62,109 nucleotides of DNA, taken from assembly GCA_016926155.1 (NCBI GenBank), contig JAFGPC010000145.1, positions 1 through 62,109 on the forward strand, in the 5' to 3' direction. Both the position numbers and the translations under genes were made by a program. Shown one piece after another: positions 27,204 through 36,328 of this stretch; positions within the stretch are counted from its first letter, which is position 1; every line of letters begins with the position of its first letter. Origin of the DNA: Sedimentisphaerales bacterium (GTDB lineage Bacteria > Planctomycetota > Phycisphaerae > Sedimentisphaerales > Anaerohalosphaeraceae). The notes beneath the pieces were generated by a model. It was not told where the DNA came from. It saw nothing but the letters and a program-made list of their open reading frames with translations, and made no database searches.

Positions 27204-28658
27204 TTATTTTACATCCACCTTATCTATGGTAAAGTAGCCTAAGGTATTGATCATACTGAAAAAGTCTTTTGGATCCCCGTTGCCGACTCCCAGAGTGATA
27301 TATCCTGCCCCGAAACCTTCTCTGCTTCGGGTGGCATCCAGACCAACCCATTTTCCACCGACATACGCCTCGGTCCAGGCATGTCCGCCGAAGACGTTCC
27401 GATGTCCCAGAAACTCGTCTACGTAAATCAATCCGAATACGATCCGGGCCGGGATCCCGACTGCCCGACACAATGCCGCTGTCAGCACTGCATGTTCGGT
27501 GCAGTCACCCTGTTTGCTCGTGGCCACTTCCAGTGCCGTGGCATACCCGACCGACAAGTCCTTTCCTGTGACGTACTGATCCACAAAGGCTTCGATTTTT
27601 TTGACGGCCTCGGCTGCATCGGTCGTGGCTCCAATAGCACGTCCGGCCAGATCCTTAATTTCCTGCTGGTCGCATTGCAAATAAGGTGTCGGCTCAAGGG
27701 CTTCCAAGAGCTTCGGGTCCTTTCCGCGATACGGTAATTTTGTTCCTTTGGATGGTTTGACAGGCTTGACCATTACAAGAAAACGTCCACCGACAGCCCG
27801 TTGAACCGTCTGGTTGTTGGTTGTCGGAAATTGTACATCTGTACTGTTTTCCTTGGCGATAAGAGTATATTCGGCCGTCTTATTTTGAAGATTCCCCAGC
27901 GTCTGTGGGCTGAGAACCAGCATCTTGTCCAGGAAATCCACCACATCATTGGGACTCAGGGCGAATTCCTTGTCGCAGGCAATCAGTTCCAGCTTCATCC
28001 CCAGCATCTCCATGACGGTTTTAAGAGCGTTCATGTCCTTATCAAGATAAGTGATTACTGTCATCTGTCCGGTTGGGGCCTTCATGACCACTTCGGCTTC
28101 CGTTAATTCCACCACGCGACCAAGCAGATCGACTTGTTTTTTACCCCCTACGTTGACTGTGGTTTCAAGGGCAGAGACCATGCTCGGTTCGAAGATGGTG
28201 GCGGTAAAGGAGGCCCCCTCCTTCATTTCTTTTTCCAGTTCCAGCAGGCGAAGCCCTTCCGGCAGCAAAGCTCCTTTGGGCCAGGGAATCTTCTGGGTCT
28301 GGGTGGTTCCCATGACCTCGGTAGTCACAGTTAACATCCCATCCGGACCGACCTTGCCGGTTATTTTTTGCTGCATAATAGCGGCATTCATTACATACTC
28401 AAATCCCAGGGGTTTTCCTTTCGGAGTCTCAATCGCTGTCGAATCGACGGAGATTTTCAGTTCCATTCCCCCGCGTGCAATCGCCATGTGGATAGTCTCG
28501 GTCGTGCGCACTTCGGTCGCCGTCGCTTGGCGCTCATGAACCATATGCCCAATCTTGGCTCCGTCGGCGAAAACCGCTCCGTATTCGATCTCCGATTCGG
28601 CCGCGAATCCCCAACTGTTGCACAAGAGAATTACCAGAAGTATCTTCAAAGCTTTCAT
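27204..28658 (-). CDS. Secreted transglutaminase-like protein
   Basis: The 484-residue protein has a signal peptide (MKALKILLVILLCNSWGFA). The N-terminal 280 residues are a beta-rich domain common in planctomycete exported proteins. The C-terminal domain is transglutaminase-like with a full catalytic triad: C386 in QGDCTEHAVL, H426 in GGHAWTEAYV and D441 in GLDATRS. Bacterial members are usually peptidases or amidases rather than crosslinkers; the substrate is unknown. The start is set at 28658, where AGGAAGGG lies five bases upstream, rather than at an earlier in-frame ATG. It is convergent with the oxidoreductase, 30 bases apart, with no visible terminator between them. Confidence 0.82.
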   Translation of the reverse strand: MKALKILLVILLCNSWGFAAESEIEYGAVFADGAKIGHMVHERQATATEVRTTETIHMAIARGGMELKISVDSTAIETPKGKPLGFEYVMNAAIMQQKITGKVGPDGMLTVTTEVMGTTQTQKIPWPKGALLPEGLRLLELEKEMKEGASFTATIFEPSMVSALETTVNVGGKKQVDLLGRVVELTEAEVVMKAPTGQMTVITYLDKDMNALKTVMEMLGMKLELIACDKEFALSPNDVVDFLDKMLVLSPQTLGNLQNKTAEYTLIAKENSTDVQFPTTNNQTVQRAVGGRFLVMVKPVKPSKGTKLPYRGKDPKLLEALEPTPYLQCDQQEIKDLAGRAIGATTDAAEAVKKIEAFVDQYVTGKDLSVGYATALEVATSKQGDCTEHAVLTAALCRAVGIPARIVFGLIYVDEFLGHRNVFGGHAWTEAYVGGKWVGLDATRSREGFGAGYITLGVGNGDPKDFFSMINTLGYFTIDKVDVK

Positions 28659-28712
28659 GGACACCCTTCCTTTCGTATTTGTCATTATTGGCTCTTTTGT
28701 GTTCACAAGATC

Positions 28713-28741
28713 ATTCTACCAGTATATCTACACCGAGTCAA
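28713..28741 (-). promoter_or_regulatory. Sigma-70-type promoter for the transglutaminase-like gene
   Basis: Minus-strand TTGACT (28741-28736) and TAGAAT (28718-28713) are 17 bases apart, about 55 bases before the chosen start. Confidence 0.6.
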
Positions 28742-28847
28742 AAAACCAGTGCGCCCATTCATTGTGTCGATTTTTTAAACAAATATTGACTAAGGGAAGC
28801 CTCCGATGCACCGATAAGTGTAATGGGGATGTTTTTAATCATCCGGC

Positions 28848-29096
28848 ATGACAGTTGCACAAAAAGATACGGAGAATCCACGGGGACAAATGGATATGCC
28901 AGAAATTAAACAGGAATGGGTCAAACGATACGCCAATCAGGCTTTGGATGCCTGGCGCAGCCGGGAAAGCGCTCTGGATATTTCCGACGAATATCTCCAG
29001 CAGCTCGAAGCCGATCTGGATATCCAATATGAGAATCCCCTGATTCGCGAATTCATTGAATCGCTCTGGGAATCCCCCGCGAAACAATGTCCTTAG
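28848..29096 (+). CDS. Small acidic hypothetical protein, 82 residues or fewer
   Basis: I do not recognise it. The sequence is soluble, helical and acidic (EWVKRYANQALDAWRSRE, EYLQQLEADLDIQY), with amino-acid use typical of a real protein rather than a mirror frame. An ATG at 28848 has no good Shine-Dalgarno; in-frame ATGs 14 and 16 codons later are alternatives. Its stop overlaps by four bases the end of the convergent aminopeptidase gene. Confidence 0.5.
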   Translation: MTVAQKDTENPRGQMDMPEIKQEWVKRYANQALDAWRSRESALDISDEYLQQLEADLDIQYENPLIREFIESLWESPAKQCP

Positions 29097-30190
29097 CCCA
29101 GAACGGGCAATGTTTTACGGCTGAAACCAAATTCCTTATCTTCCGAGAGAACCTTGCAGCCGGTTTTTGTAACCAAGACATCGTCTTCAATCCGAATCCC
29201 GAATTTACCGGGGATATAGATACCGGGCTCGACGGTAACGACCTGGCCGGCCTGGAGTTTTCCTTTTGCCTTTTTAGCCAGATAAGGATCTTCGTGTACC
29301 TGTAAGCCCAGTCCATGGCCCGTTCCGTGACCGTAAGGCTCGAATCCTTCGGTGGCAATTGTTTCACGGGCGACGGCATCAATCTGCTTCAACTCCACGC
29401 CGTGGCGGATCTCGGCAATAGCGGCATGTTGGGCCTTAAGAACGGCATAATAGGCTTTTTCGTATTCTTTTGAGGGTTTTCCATAGGAAAAACTGCGGGT
29501 GGTATCGCTGATATATCCCTGGTAGCGAACACCGAAGTCGATCAGGATCGTGTCTTTTTTACGCAGTTTTCTCGACCCGGGCTGATGATGGTTTCGTGAT
29601 CCGTTAGGGCCGAAACAAATAATCGTCGGAAAACCGGGAGACATCCCCAGCCGCCGCATCTGATATTCAAGCACCCCGGTCAATTCGCTTTCGGTAATAC
29701 CCGGTAGAATATGGGCTGTCGTGTGTGCCAGGGCACGCCAGGCGGTTCTAGCTGCCTTTTGCAGAATCCGGGTCTCTGTGTCGTCCTTAGTCTGCCGAAG
29801 CGACTCTACCATATTGTCGACAATCAAAAGTTTGGATTTCAGGGCTTTGCGGATGATCTTATGGGTCTGAAAAGTGCAGCTTGACTCGATACCCATAGTA
29901 TTGGTTTTTCTATGCTTCCACTTATCAAGAACCTGTCTAACTGTCTGGGCCAGCGGATCGATCCGCTCAATGATCTTGCAGCCTACGCATTCACCCCGGG
30001 CCTGCTCGGTATATCGGCTGTCGGTTACCAGGCAAACCTGGCGGCCGACAAGGAGCCAACTGTCCTCGCCCAGAAAACCGGTCAGATAAGTCACATTTTG
30101 GGGATGGGTGACAAGTAAGGCGTCAATTTCATTTTTGCGCATAAGGTTCCGCAGTTTGCGAATCCGTGCTTTTGCGGTTTCTGTATTCAT
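29093..30190 (-). CDS. M24B family aminopeptidase (Xaa-Pro type)
   Basis: The 365-residue protein has a creatinase-like N-terminal domain and a pita-bread metallopeptidase domain. The metal ligands are visible: two aspartates in IDFGVRYQGYISDTTRSF, a histidine in GHGTGHGLGLQVHE, and two glutamates in VTVEPGIYIP and IRIEDDVLVT. Such enzymes remove N-terminal residues before proline in the cytoplasm. The start is the ATG at 30190, which has AAGGAG seven bases upstream; the open frame extends further but without support. Confidence 0.92.
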   Translation of the reverse strand: MNTETAKARIRKLRNLMRKNEIDALLVTHPQNVTYLTGFLGEDSWLLVGRQVCLVTDSRYTEQARGECVGCKIIERIDPLAQTVRQVLDKWKHRKTNTMGIESSCTFQTHKIIRKALKSKLLIVDNMVESLRQTKDDTETRILQKAARTAWRALAHTTAHILPGITESELTGVLEYQMRRLGMSPGFPTIICFGPNGSRNHHQPGSRKLRKKDTILIDFGVRYQGYISDTTRSFSYGKPSKEYEKAYYAVLKAQHAAIAEIRHGVELKQIDAVARETIATEGFEPYGHGTGHGLGLQVHEDPYLAKKAKGKLQAGQVVTVEPGIYIPGKFGIRIEDDVLVTKTGCKVLSEDKEFGFSRKTLPVLG

Positions 30191-30215
30191 AATCGTCTCC
30201 TTATTTTTAATCCAT

Positions 30216-30244
30216 GTTCTACTGCCCGTTGGTGTTGCGGTCAA
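30216..30244 (-). promoter_or_regulatory. Sigma-70-type promoter for the M24B aminopeptidase
   Basis: Minus-strand TTGACC (30244-30239) and TAGAAC (30221-30216) are 17 bases apart, about 26 bases before the start codon. Confidence 0.55.
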
Positions 30245-30388
30245 GAAAGCTTTACGAAAACGCCGAAGTAATCATACGAAGCTTAGGAGAAGGCTTTTGC
30301 GGGTTATGGATTGCCAAACACCCCCTTAGGGGGTACAAGAGCAGCCATTTAACAAGTTGGATATGACCAAAGATACGTTGGAGCAAGA

Positions 30389-31366
30389 TTGGCGCGAAGA
30401 AAAAAGAAAAAAGACTCCTGGTGGTCCATGCTTCCATTTCTGGCCGATTTCGGGAAAACCGGCAAACGAAGGCGAAAAAAAACTGCGGAGACGACTGGAC
30501 AAATTTGGATGGTGCTTCGTATTGTAGCGGTTTTTATCGTACTTAGTGGGGTGGCGACCGGATTTGTGTATCTGGACCGATATGCTCAGTCTATTGAAGA
30601 CCTGACACGGTTTGGTCCACTGGAGTATTATCATTTGCCGGAGTGGGTTAAAGCCAGTCCGGCAATTGGAGAACAGATTGACAAAATCGTTGGAGAGGCC
30701 GTTGCCCTGGAGCCGGGCACGGCCGAAGCTGTCGCGGTCCGGCTGGGAGCACTGCCATGGTTATACAATGTATACACCCAGACGGCACAAGAAAGCGTTC
30801 GGGTTCGAGCGGACTGGCGAAAGCCTATGGCCATAGTCCAACAAGGAAAAAATAAAGTCCATATTGCCTGGATCGAAAAGGAGGATCCTCTGTATGATCT
30901 CGATCAGAGGCGAGTCAATGTCATTGACTTTGTGCCTGTGGAAGGGATTACCATGGTAGAGATTACGGGTTCTGGAGTCTCAATTCCGCGAATGCAGAAC
31001 GGCCTGGGAACATGGTCGGCCCCGGAAATCGTAACCACAGCCGAAATGCTTAAAGCTTTGGGCAATATGGATAGGAAGTATTTTTCCCAAAAACCTTTAC
31101 TGGGTCAGATTCAACGGGTGGATATCAGCAATTTCGGCGGCCGTAAGGATTCCAAAGCGGCCCACATAATGCTCTATGCCACCGATGGGACGGAAATCCG
31201 ATGGGGAGCAGCGTTTGGCCAAGCGTCCACCTATGCCGAGGCAACAGAGGTGGAAAAAGTCGGATCCCTCTATGGCTTCTATCGCAAGTACGGTACACTG
31301 ATCGGCAAGGTTAAATGCATCGACCTGAGAATCGCTCAAGTCATTCCGCCTCGACCGATGGATTAA
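30389..31366 (+). CDS. Single-pass membrane protein, FtsQ-like
   Basis: The 325-residue protein has a very basic cytoplasmic start (MARRKKKKDSWW), one membrane helix at about 50-70 and a large outer domain. The outer part has the order expected of FtsQ: a POTRA-like unit (LPWLYNVYTQ, VRVRADWRKPMAIV, KVHIAWIEKEDPLYD) and a beta domain ending IRWGAAFG, KVGSLYGFYRKYG, KCIDLRIAQVIPP. FtsQ links the early and late division proteins; this assignment is by pattern only, and similarity is low. The start is a TTG at 30389 preceded by GGAG. It is not in a division cluster: neighbours are an aminopeptidase and cysteine-cluster genes. Confidence 0.55.
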   Translation: MARRKKKKDSWWSMLPFLADFGKTGKRRRKKTAETTGQIWMVLRIVAVFIVLSGVATGFVYLDRYAQSIEDLTRFGPLEYYHLPEWVKASPAIGEQIDKIVGEAVALEPGTAEAVAVRLGALPWLYNVYTQTAQESVRVRADWRKPMAIVQQGKNKVHIAWIEKEDPLYDLDQRRVNVIDFVPVEGITMVEITGSGVSIPRMQNGLGTWSAPEIVTTAEMLKALGNMDRKYFSQKPLLGQIQRVDISNFGGRKDSKAAHIMLYATDGTEIRWGAAFGQASTYAEATEVEKVGSLYGFYRKYGTLIGKVKCIDLRIAQVIPPRPMD

Positions 31367-31875
31367 TTGCCAGGACGCCCTTTGGTAAGCTGGTTTAATG
31401 CGGTTTTCAGGTCGCAATAGCGATAGGGCAGATCGTGTATATGACATATTGCTTTGAAGCGGCGAATGGATTCTTCACTGAATTGCCCCTGAAGTTGAGA
31501 AGAAAGGGTGTTTTTACATAAATAAATCCGACAGCCTGCAAACCGATGAACGTGAATGGAACATTTCCCGTTATCAAGATAGGGACAGATACCACTGGTC
31601 ATAGCCCGCAAATTGTCCAGACCGATATGGGTGAGAAAATATACCAATTCGGGAGTGGTTACAAACAAACGATGATCGTAGGTTTCGAAATCGCAGCATT
31701 TACCGCAAGCCAGGCAGCCCTCCTCATCCGAGATAGAGTAGAAACGGATTTGCTCATCGATCCATTGGTAGATGGTTTCTACCTCGTGAGCAATCTGATT
31801 GGCTACTTCAACAGGCAGAGACTGGATATCAAGCGAGTCTGGATCGGATTCCATCGGTATGCTATTTCTCGTCAT
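31363..31875 (-). CDS. YkgJ family cysteine-cluster protein (second copy)
   Basis: The roughly 170-residue protein has the clustered cysteines CLACGKCC, then CPYLDNGKCSIH and FAGCRIYLC, typical of the YkgJ zinc or iron-sulfur binding family. No enzymatic role is proven for the family. The start at 31875 overlaps the end of the upstream paralog by 14 bases, so the two are probably translationally coupled. The stop overlaps the end of the convergent FtsQ-like gene by four bases. Confidence 0.8.
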   Translation of the reverse strand: MTRNSIPMESDPDSLDIQSLPVEVANQIAHEVETIYQWIDEQIRFYSISDEEGCLACGKCCDFETYDHRLFVTTPELVYFLTHIGLDNLRAMTSGICPYLDNGKCSIHVHRFAGCRIYLCKNTLSSQLQGQFSEESIRRFKAICHIHDLPYRYCDLKTALNQLTKGRPGN

Positions 31876-32326
31876 CCCACCATTGTTTCTGCTTGAGGAT
31901 TGCTTCAATCTCCTTAAAATTATAATGCCGTCCTTGGTTGATGCCGGGGCATTTCATCGCCGCTTCATTCCAGTTGTCAGGATGTTTCAGGTTTATGGAC
32001 CAGAATGGCCAGGTGCGGCATTGATTGGGCCGGACCGGATAAATGGCACAACCTCGCCCTTCGGCAGTAGGTATAAGAAAAATGCAATCCTTTGTTCTGC
32101 GTTCCTCCCGGATGCTGGATCGTATTCCATAACGGCGCAGATATTTCTTTCGTACTTCATTTACAGGGATATGCAGATAATCAGCGAGCCTTTCGATTTC
32201 CCGGCGACAGATCCAGATATATCCCTCGTCCGGACCGGCGCAGCAATTACCGCACCCGGTGCATTCAAAGTGCAATCCGCCAACGTACCATTTCGGCTTT
32301 GGACCGATCATTGTTCCAACTTTCAC
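31862..32326 (-). CDS. YkgJ family cysteine-cluster protein (first copy)
   Basis: The 154-residue protein carries FECTGCGNCCAG near its start, then EGRGCAIYPVRPNQCRTWPFW and a late MKCPG, which is the standard YkgJ pattern of eight conserved cysteines. It probably binds zinc or an iron-sulfur cluster. The start is GTG at 32326 or, equally possible, ATG at 32311. It lies 18 bases after ilvD on the same strand. Its partner downstream keeps only part of the same pattern, so they are divergent paralogs. Confidence 0.82.
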   Translation of the reverse strand: MKVGTMIGPKPKWYVGGLHFECTGCGNCCAGPDEGYIWICRREIERLADYLHIPVNEVRKKYLRRYGIRSSIREERRTKDCIFLIPTAEGRGCAIYPVRPNQCRTWPFWSINLKHPDNWNEAAMKCPGINQGRHYNFKEIEAILKQKQWWDDEK

Positions 32327-32344
32327 AGGATTAGATGATGCATC

Positions 32345-34012
32345 TCACCATTTCAGGACGGCACCGGTATCGGCGGAGGTGGCCATGGAGGCATATTTAG
32401 CCAGGTAGCCCTTCGTGATGCTCGCTGGTCGCGGTTGCCAACGGGCCTTCCGGACGGTCAAATCATTATCACTGAGTTTGACGTTAATCGTATTGTTGGG
32501 GATGTCTATTTCGATGATATCCCCCGGTTCGATTAGCCCGATGGGACCGCCTACGGCTGCTTCCGGACTGACATGACCGATGCAGGCGCCGCGGGTGCCC
32601 CCGGAAAAGCGTCCGTCAGTGACCAACGCTACCGATTCACCAAGGCCGGCGCCCATAATATAACTGGTAGGTGAAAGCATCTCCTGCATACCGGGACCGC
32701 CCTTGGGGCCTTCATAACGAATGACGACGACATCACCGGCTTTGACCTTACCGGCCAGGATACCGTCGCAGGCCTCTTCCTGGCTCTCAAAAATGACGGC
32801 CGGTCCGGAATGAGTCAGCATGGACGGCATTACACCGGCGCTTTTAACGACACAGCCGTTCGGGGCGAGATTACCGTAGAGGATCGCTAAGCCGCCGGTT
32901 TTCGAATAGGGATTGTCTATCGTATGAATACACTCTGTATTCTTCACCTTCGCATCTTTGAGCCGTTCGCCCAGAGTGACCCCACTGACGGTCATGCAAT
33001 CCAGTTTCAATAGACCGTTCGTTTTACTAACTTCCTTCAGAATCGCACTGATCCCCCCCGCAGCGTCCACATCCTCAACATGCCAGGTGCTGGATGGGGA
33101 AACCTTGCAGATATTCGGACACTTGCGGCTGATCTCGTTGATGCGATTCAGGTTATATTCTACGCCGGCCTCATTAGCGATTGCCAGTGAATGCAGAACC
33201 GTATTGGTCGAACCGCCCATCGCCATATCCAGTACAAAAGCGTTGTCCAATGAATCGCGTGTGATGATATCCAGCGGCTTGATATCCTTCTTAATCAATT
33301 CGATAATCTGTCTACCGGCTTGTTTGTAGAGTTCCTGGCGCTTCGGATCTACGGCCAGGACGGTACCGTTTCCGGGCAAAGCCATACCAATCGCCTCGCA
33401 CAGGCAGTTCATACTGTTGGCGGTAAACATGCCCGAACAGCTTCCCTGGGTGGGACAACCTGTACATTCCAGTTCGTGAAGGTCGTTTTCGCTGATCTTG
33501 CCCGCATTGTACTGTGCGACGCCTTCAAAGATGCTGATCAGGTCGACGGTTTTGCCCTGTTTTGTTTTGCCGGCCGCCATCGGTCCGCCCGAGACGAACA
33601 ATGTGGGAATATTCAGCCGAACCGAGGCCATGAGCATACCCGGCACGATTTTGTCGCAGTTGGGGATGCAGATCATACCGTCGAAGCAATGAGCCCGGAT
33701 CATGGTTTCGACCGCGTCGGCGACGATTTCGCGCGAGGCCAGTGAGTATTTCATACCCGTGTGGCCCATGGCAACTCCATCGCAGACGGCGATCGTATTG
33801 AACTCGAATGGAACGCCCCCCGCGTCACGGACGGTCTGCTTAACCACCTCGGCGACTTTGTTGAGGTGGACGTGGCCGGGAACGATCTCGCAAAAGCTGT
33901 TGGCGATCGCAATAAACGGCTTGTTGATATCTGTATCCTTCAGACCGCAGGCCCGCATCAGCCCACGGTGGGGTGCTCGCTGGAATCCTTTTTTTACGAC
34001 ATCACTGTTCAT
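32345..34012 (-). CDS. ilvD: Dihydroxy-acid dehydratase
   Basis: The 555-residue enzyme dehydrates 2,3-dihydroxy acids in valine, isoleucine and pantothenate synthesis, using an iron-sulfur cluster. Cysteine motifs are present in [12 protein letters not shown] and [21 protein letters not shown]. The C-terminal phrases [20 protein letters not shown] and [13 protein letters not shown] are diagnostic. No other ilv gene is in the window. The ATG at 34012 gives the normal N-terminus; GGAGCAAG is upstream. Confidence 0.97.
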   Translation of the reverse strand: MNSDVVKKGFQRAPHRGLMRACGLKDTDINKPFIAIANSFCEIVPGHVHLNKVAEVVKQTVRDAGGVPFEFNTIAVCDGVAMGHTGMKYSLASREIVADAVETMIRAHCFDGMICIPNCDKIVPGMLMASVRLNIPTLFVSGGPMAAGKTKQGKTVDLISIFEGVAQYNAGKISENDLHELECTGCPTQGSCSGMFTANSMNCLCEAIGMALPGNGTVLAVDPKRQELYKQAGRQIIELIKKDIKPLDIITRDSLDNAFVLDMAMGGSTNTVLHSLAIANEAGVEYNLNRINEISRKCPNICKVSPSSTWHVEDVDAAGGISAILKEVSKTNGLLKLDCMTVSGVTLGERLKDAKVKNTECIHTIDNPYSKTGGLAILYGNLAPNGCVVKSAGVMPSMLTHSGPAVIFESQEEACDGILAGKVKAGDVVVIRYEGPKGGPGMQEMLSPTSYIMGAGLGESVALVTDGRFSGGTRGACIGHVSPEAAVGGPIGLIEPGDIIEIDIPNNTINVKLSDNDLTVRKARWQPRPASITKGYLAKYASMATSADTGAVLKW

Positions 34013-34250
34013 ATTCTTGCTCCGATAGAATCTTGGTGGGCAGTATTATCGCCCTATGTTCCATGCTTTCTGATTTTAAAGATAGATCAAAACATTGGAT
34101 TATATACTCACCAGCGGTCTTGATAAACCTTAAAATCACCCGAAAAATCAGCCTCTTTGATTCCGTAAAGGGGTGGTTATTTTCATGATTGCCCCTTTGT
34201 CTACCGATATTTACAACAGTTTCAAAGGCCATGCGAGTTGAAGAATTAGG

Positions 34251-34278
34251 TTGTGTATCCTTCGGCAATGGCTATAAT
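34251..34278 (+). promoter_or_regulatory. Sigma-70-type promoter for the tandem lipoprotein genes
   Basis: TTGTGT (34251-34256) and a perfect TATAAT (34273-34278) are 16 bases apart, 40 bases before the first lipoprotein start. The 305-base divergent gap between ilvD and this gene holds nothing else that I can recognise. Confidence 0.5.
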
Positions 34279-34317
34279 TTCCGGAATGCAAATGGATCTT
34301 TTTGGAAGGAGAAGACA

Positions 34318-35286
34318 ATGTCCCGAAATGTGATAGCAACGGTTATTGGCCTGGTTGGAGTTATGATCTTAACCGGTTGTGGAGCGTCCCAGGTCAACCT
34401 TGCCATGCAGTTTAAGGTCAACGATGTGGATACCTACCGTGTAACCACCGAGCAAATCAAAGATTACAAATTTGAGCAACCCAGCGAAGAACCGCCCAAA
34501 GTGACCGAAAATCAGTCGGCCACAGTCATATCAGTCGTTTTTGATCAGAGGGTTGACAACATCGATGCCAAAGGTAATGCGATTGCCGATATCACCGTCA
34601 AAGGATTGCAATATACCGTCACAGAAAAGGATGCAACCAAGTTTGATTTTGACAGCGCCCGCGAAGCCGACAAAAGCAAACCATTGGCCAAACTGGTCGG
34701 GGCAACATATAAAATCAATATCTCACCCGATGGAAGAGTTTCCGTTCTGGAAGCACAACAGGCCCGCAAGCTCCTGACCGGGGCCACAACTGATGCTAAG
34801 GTGGCATCCAATCTGTTCAAGGATGATACGATTATTCAAAGGCACGAGGTTCTGGCCCTCCCCAAAGGCGTACAAAGTACGGTAAAAGTCGGCAGCGCCT
34901 GGAGTGAAGTGGTCGCTTCTCCCCCCGGATTGCTGGCGCCCAAATCCTATGAGAAGGTGTATACTTTAAAGGAGATCGAAGGCGGCAAAGAATCCGGTAC
35001 CGCACAAGTGGTTATGACCGCGCAGGAAAGCGCTGTCCAGGCCGAAGGAGTGGCCAAGGATGCGCCCGGAATGGGTTTTATGGCCAAGATGTTCGACACC
35101 GAAGAAAGCTACAACGGATCAATGAAGTTTCATCTGGGCAGCGGTAAGGTCAGCGAATATATGGAAAAGCTGGCTGTACGATATATCGCCGCCGAATCAC
35201 CGGCCAACCAGAAACCGGATAAGGGTCCCGATACGCTGATCATGGGGCTGACATATACGGTTTCGGGACAGATGCTGACACAATAG
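34318..35286 (+). CDS. Lipoprotein of unknown function, first of a tandem pair
   Basis: The 322-residue protein has a lipoprotein signal with the lipobox LTGC (cysteine about residue 21). The mature part is a beta-rich domain: MQFKVNDVDTYRVTTEQIKD, IADITVKGLQYTV, LVGATYKINISPDGRVSVLEAQ and a C-terminal VSGQMLTQ. I do not recognise the family. The downstream gene has the same architecture, including LAGKTFTFKVSPTGKLADTTEM at the equivalent place, so the two are paralogs. AAGGAG precedes the chosen ATG at 34318; the frame opens 43 codons earlier without support. Confidence 0.72.
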   Translation: MSRNVIATVIGLVGVMILTGCGASQVNLAMQFKVNDVDTYRVTTEQIKDYKFEQPSEEPPKVTENQSATVISVVFDQRVDNIDAKGNAIADITVKGLQYTVTEKDATKFDFDSAREADKSKPLAKLVGATYKINISPDGRVSVLEAQQARKLLTGATTDAKVASNLFKDDTIIQRHEVLALPKGVQSTVKVGSAWSEVVASPPGLLAPKSYEKVYTLKEIEGGKESGTAQVVMTAQESAVQAEGVAKDAPGMGFMAKMFDTEESYNGSMKFHLGSGKVSEYMEKLAVRYIAAESPANQKPDKGPDTLIMGLTYTVSGQMLTQ

Positions 35287-35320
35287 GATTACATTGCCAA
35301 GGGCAGGGAAGGGGAAAACC

Positions 35321-36304
35321 GTGCGACATATTCTGACAATGACATCTCTGGCAGTCCTGGTTATTCTAACCGGTTGTCAGCCGGGTTCAACGACCGGAGA
35401 TAAGAACTTTCTGGTCCTCGAATTCAAGGAGGATCAACCTGTCACATACAAGGCCACTTCACAGCGAGAGATTTTGATCGAATTACTGGATGGGGAAGGC
35501 AAGCCTCAGCAAAACCAGTCACATAAGATGAGTGAACAGCTGGAGTTGGAACTGACCTTTCAGGCGAAAGAGGTAAACCTGTTCGGTCTGACCACTGTCC
35601 AGGCCACGGTGAATTCGGCCAAAGTAACACGTCAGGCCTTTCGCACACGGGGACCGGAACCGGCGGATATTACGGGAAAATTGGCCGGCAAGACATTTAC
35701 TTTTAAGGTGTCCCCCACGGGAAAGCTTGCCGACACGACCGAAATGGATGCTGCGATAAACGATTTTATTGAAAGCGGTTTTGTGACCCGTTCGGGACCG
35801 GTAAAGCGAATCAAGGACCCGGATATGATGGTGGATGTCGTCATGCTGATGCATCATCTTTGGGATCCGGTAGTGGCTATAAAAAATCCTTCCCGGGTAA
35901 AGATAGGAACGACATGGAACGTTGATCAACTCGTCCCACTTCCGTTTCCTCTGCCGATGATGCGCGAAACCAATTATGCTCTTGCCGAGGTGACCGAAGA
36001 AAACGGCCGCAAAGCGATCATAGACAGTTCCTTCGGCCTGACCGAGAATGAACCGGCCTATTGGCCCAAGGCATACCAGGAAGTGTTCAACCTGCGGGGA
36101 AGCCTCTTTGCCGTGCTTCGCAATTATCGGTTTGAATCCATCGAAGGTGAGGGAAAGGCCGTATTTGATATCGATCAGGGGATACTCGAAAAGGAGTCAC
36201 AGCAGTGGAAGCTTAAGGTTAAGGCCGATTTCATGCTTCCATTGGGCAACACACGACCCGTGATTTCCATCGATCAGAAGATCCATGTCGAACGTGTCCA
36301 GTAA
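35321..36304 (+). CDS. Lipoprotein of unknown function, second of a tandem pair
   Basis: The 327-residue protein starts at a GTG at 35321 preceded by GAAGGGGA and has the lipobox LTGC followed by QPGSTTGDK. It repeats the layout of its upstream paralog: an opening strand after the lipid anchor (FLVLEFKEDQPVTYKATSQ), a threonine-rich middle, the segment LAGKTFTFKVSPTGKL and a strand-rich C-terminus ending VISIDQKIHVERVQ. It would be anchored in a membrane and face the periplasm. Duplication followed by divergence is inferred. The HIT gene starts 24 bases later. Confidence 0.72.
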   Translation: MRHILTMTSLAVLVILTGCQPGSTTGDKNFLVLEFKEDQPVTYKATSQREILIELLDGEGKPQQNQSHKMSEQLELELTFQAKEVNLFGLTTVQATVNSAKVTRQAFRTRGPEPADITGKLAGKTFTFKVSPTGKLADTTEMDAAINDFIESGFVTRSGPVKRIKDPDMMVDVVMLMHHLWDPVVAIKNPSRVKIGTTWNVDQLVPLPFPLPMMRETNYALAEVTEENGRKAIIDSSFGLTENEPAYWPKAYQEVFNLRGSLFAVLRNYRFESIEGEGKAVFDIDQGILEKESQQWKLKVKADFMLPLGNTRPVISIDQKIHVERVQ

Positions 36305-36328
36305 CAATATGCGTTCGACGGAGGTACA

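Noticed and set aside
30320-30334. Small hairpin ACCCCC-TTA-GGGGGT between divergent genes
   Set aside because: Six pairs only and not followed by a T-run, so neither a terminator nor a clear operator.
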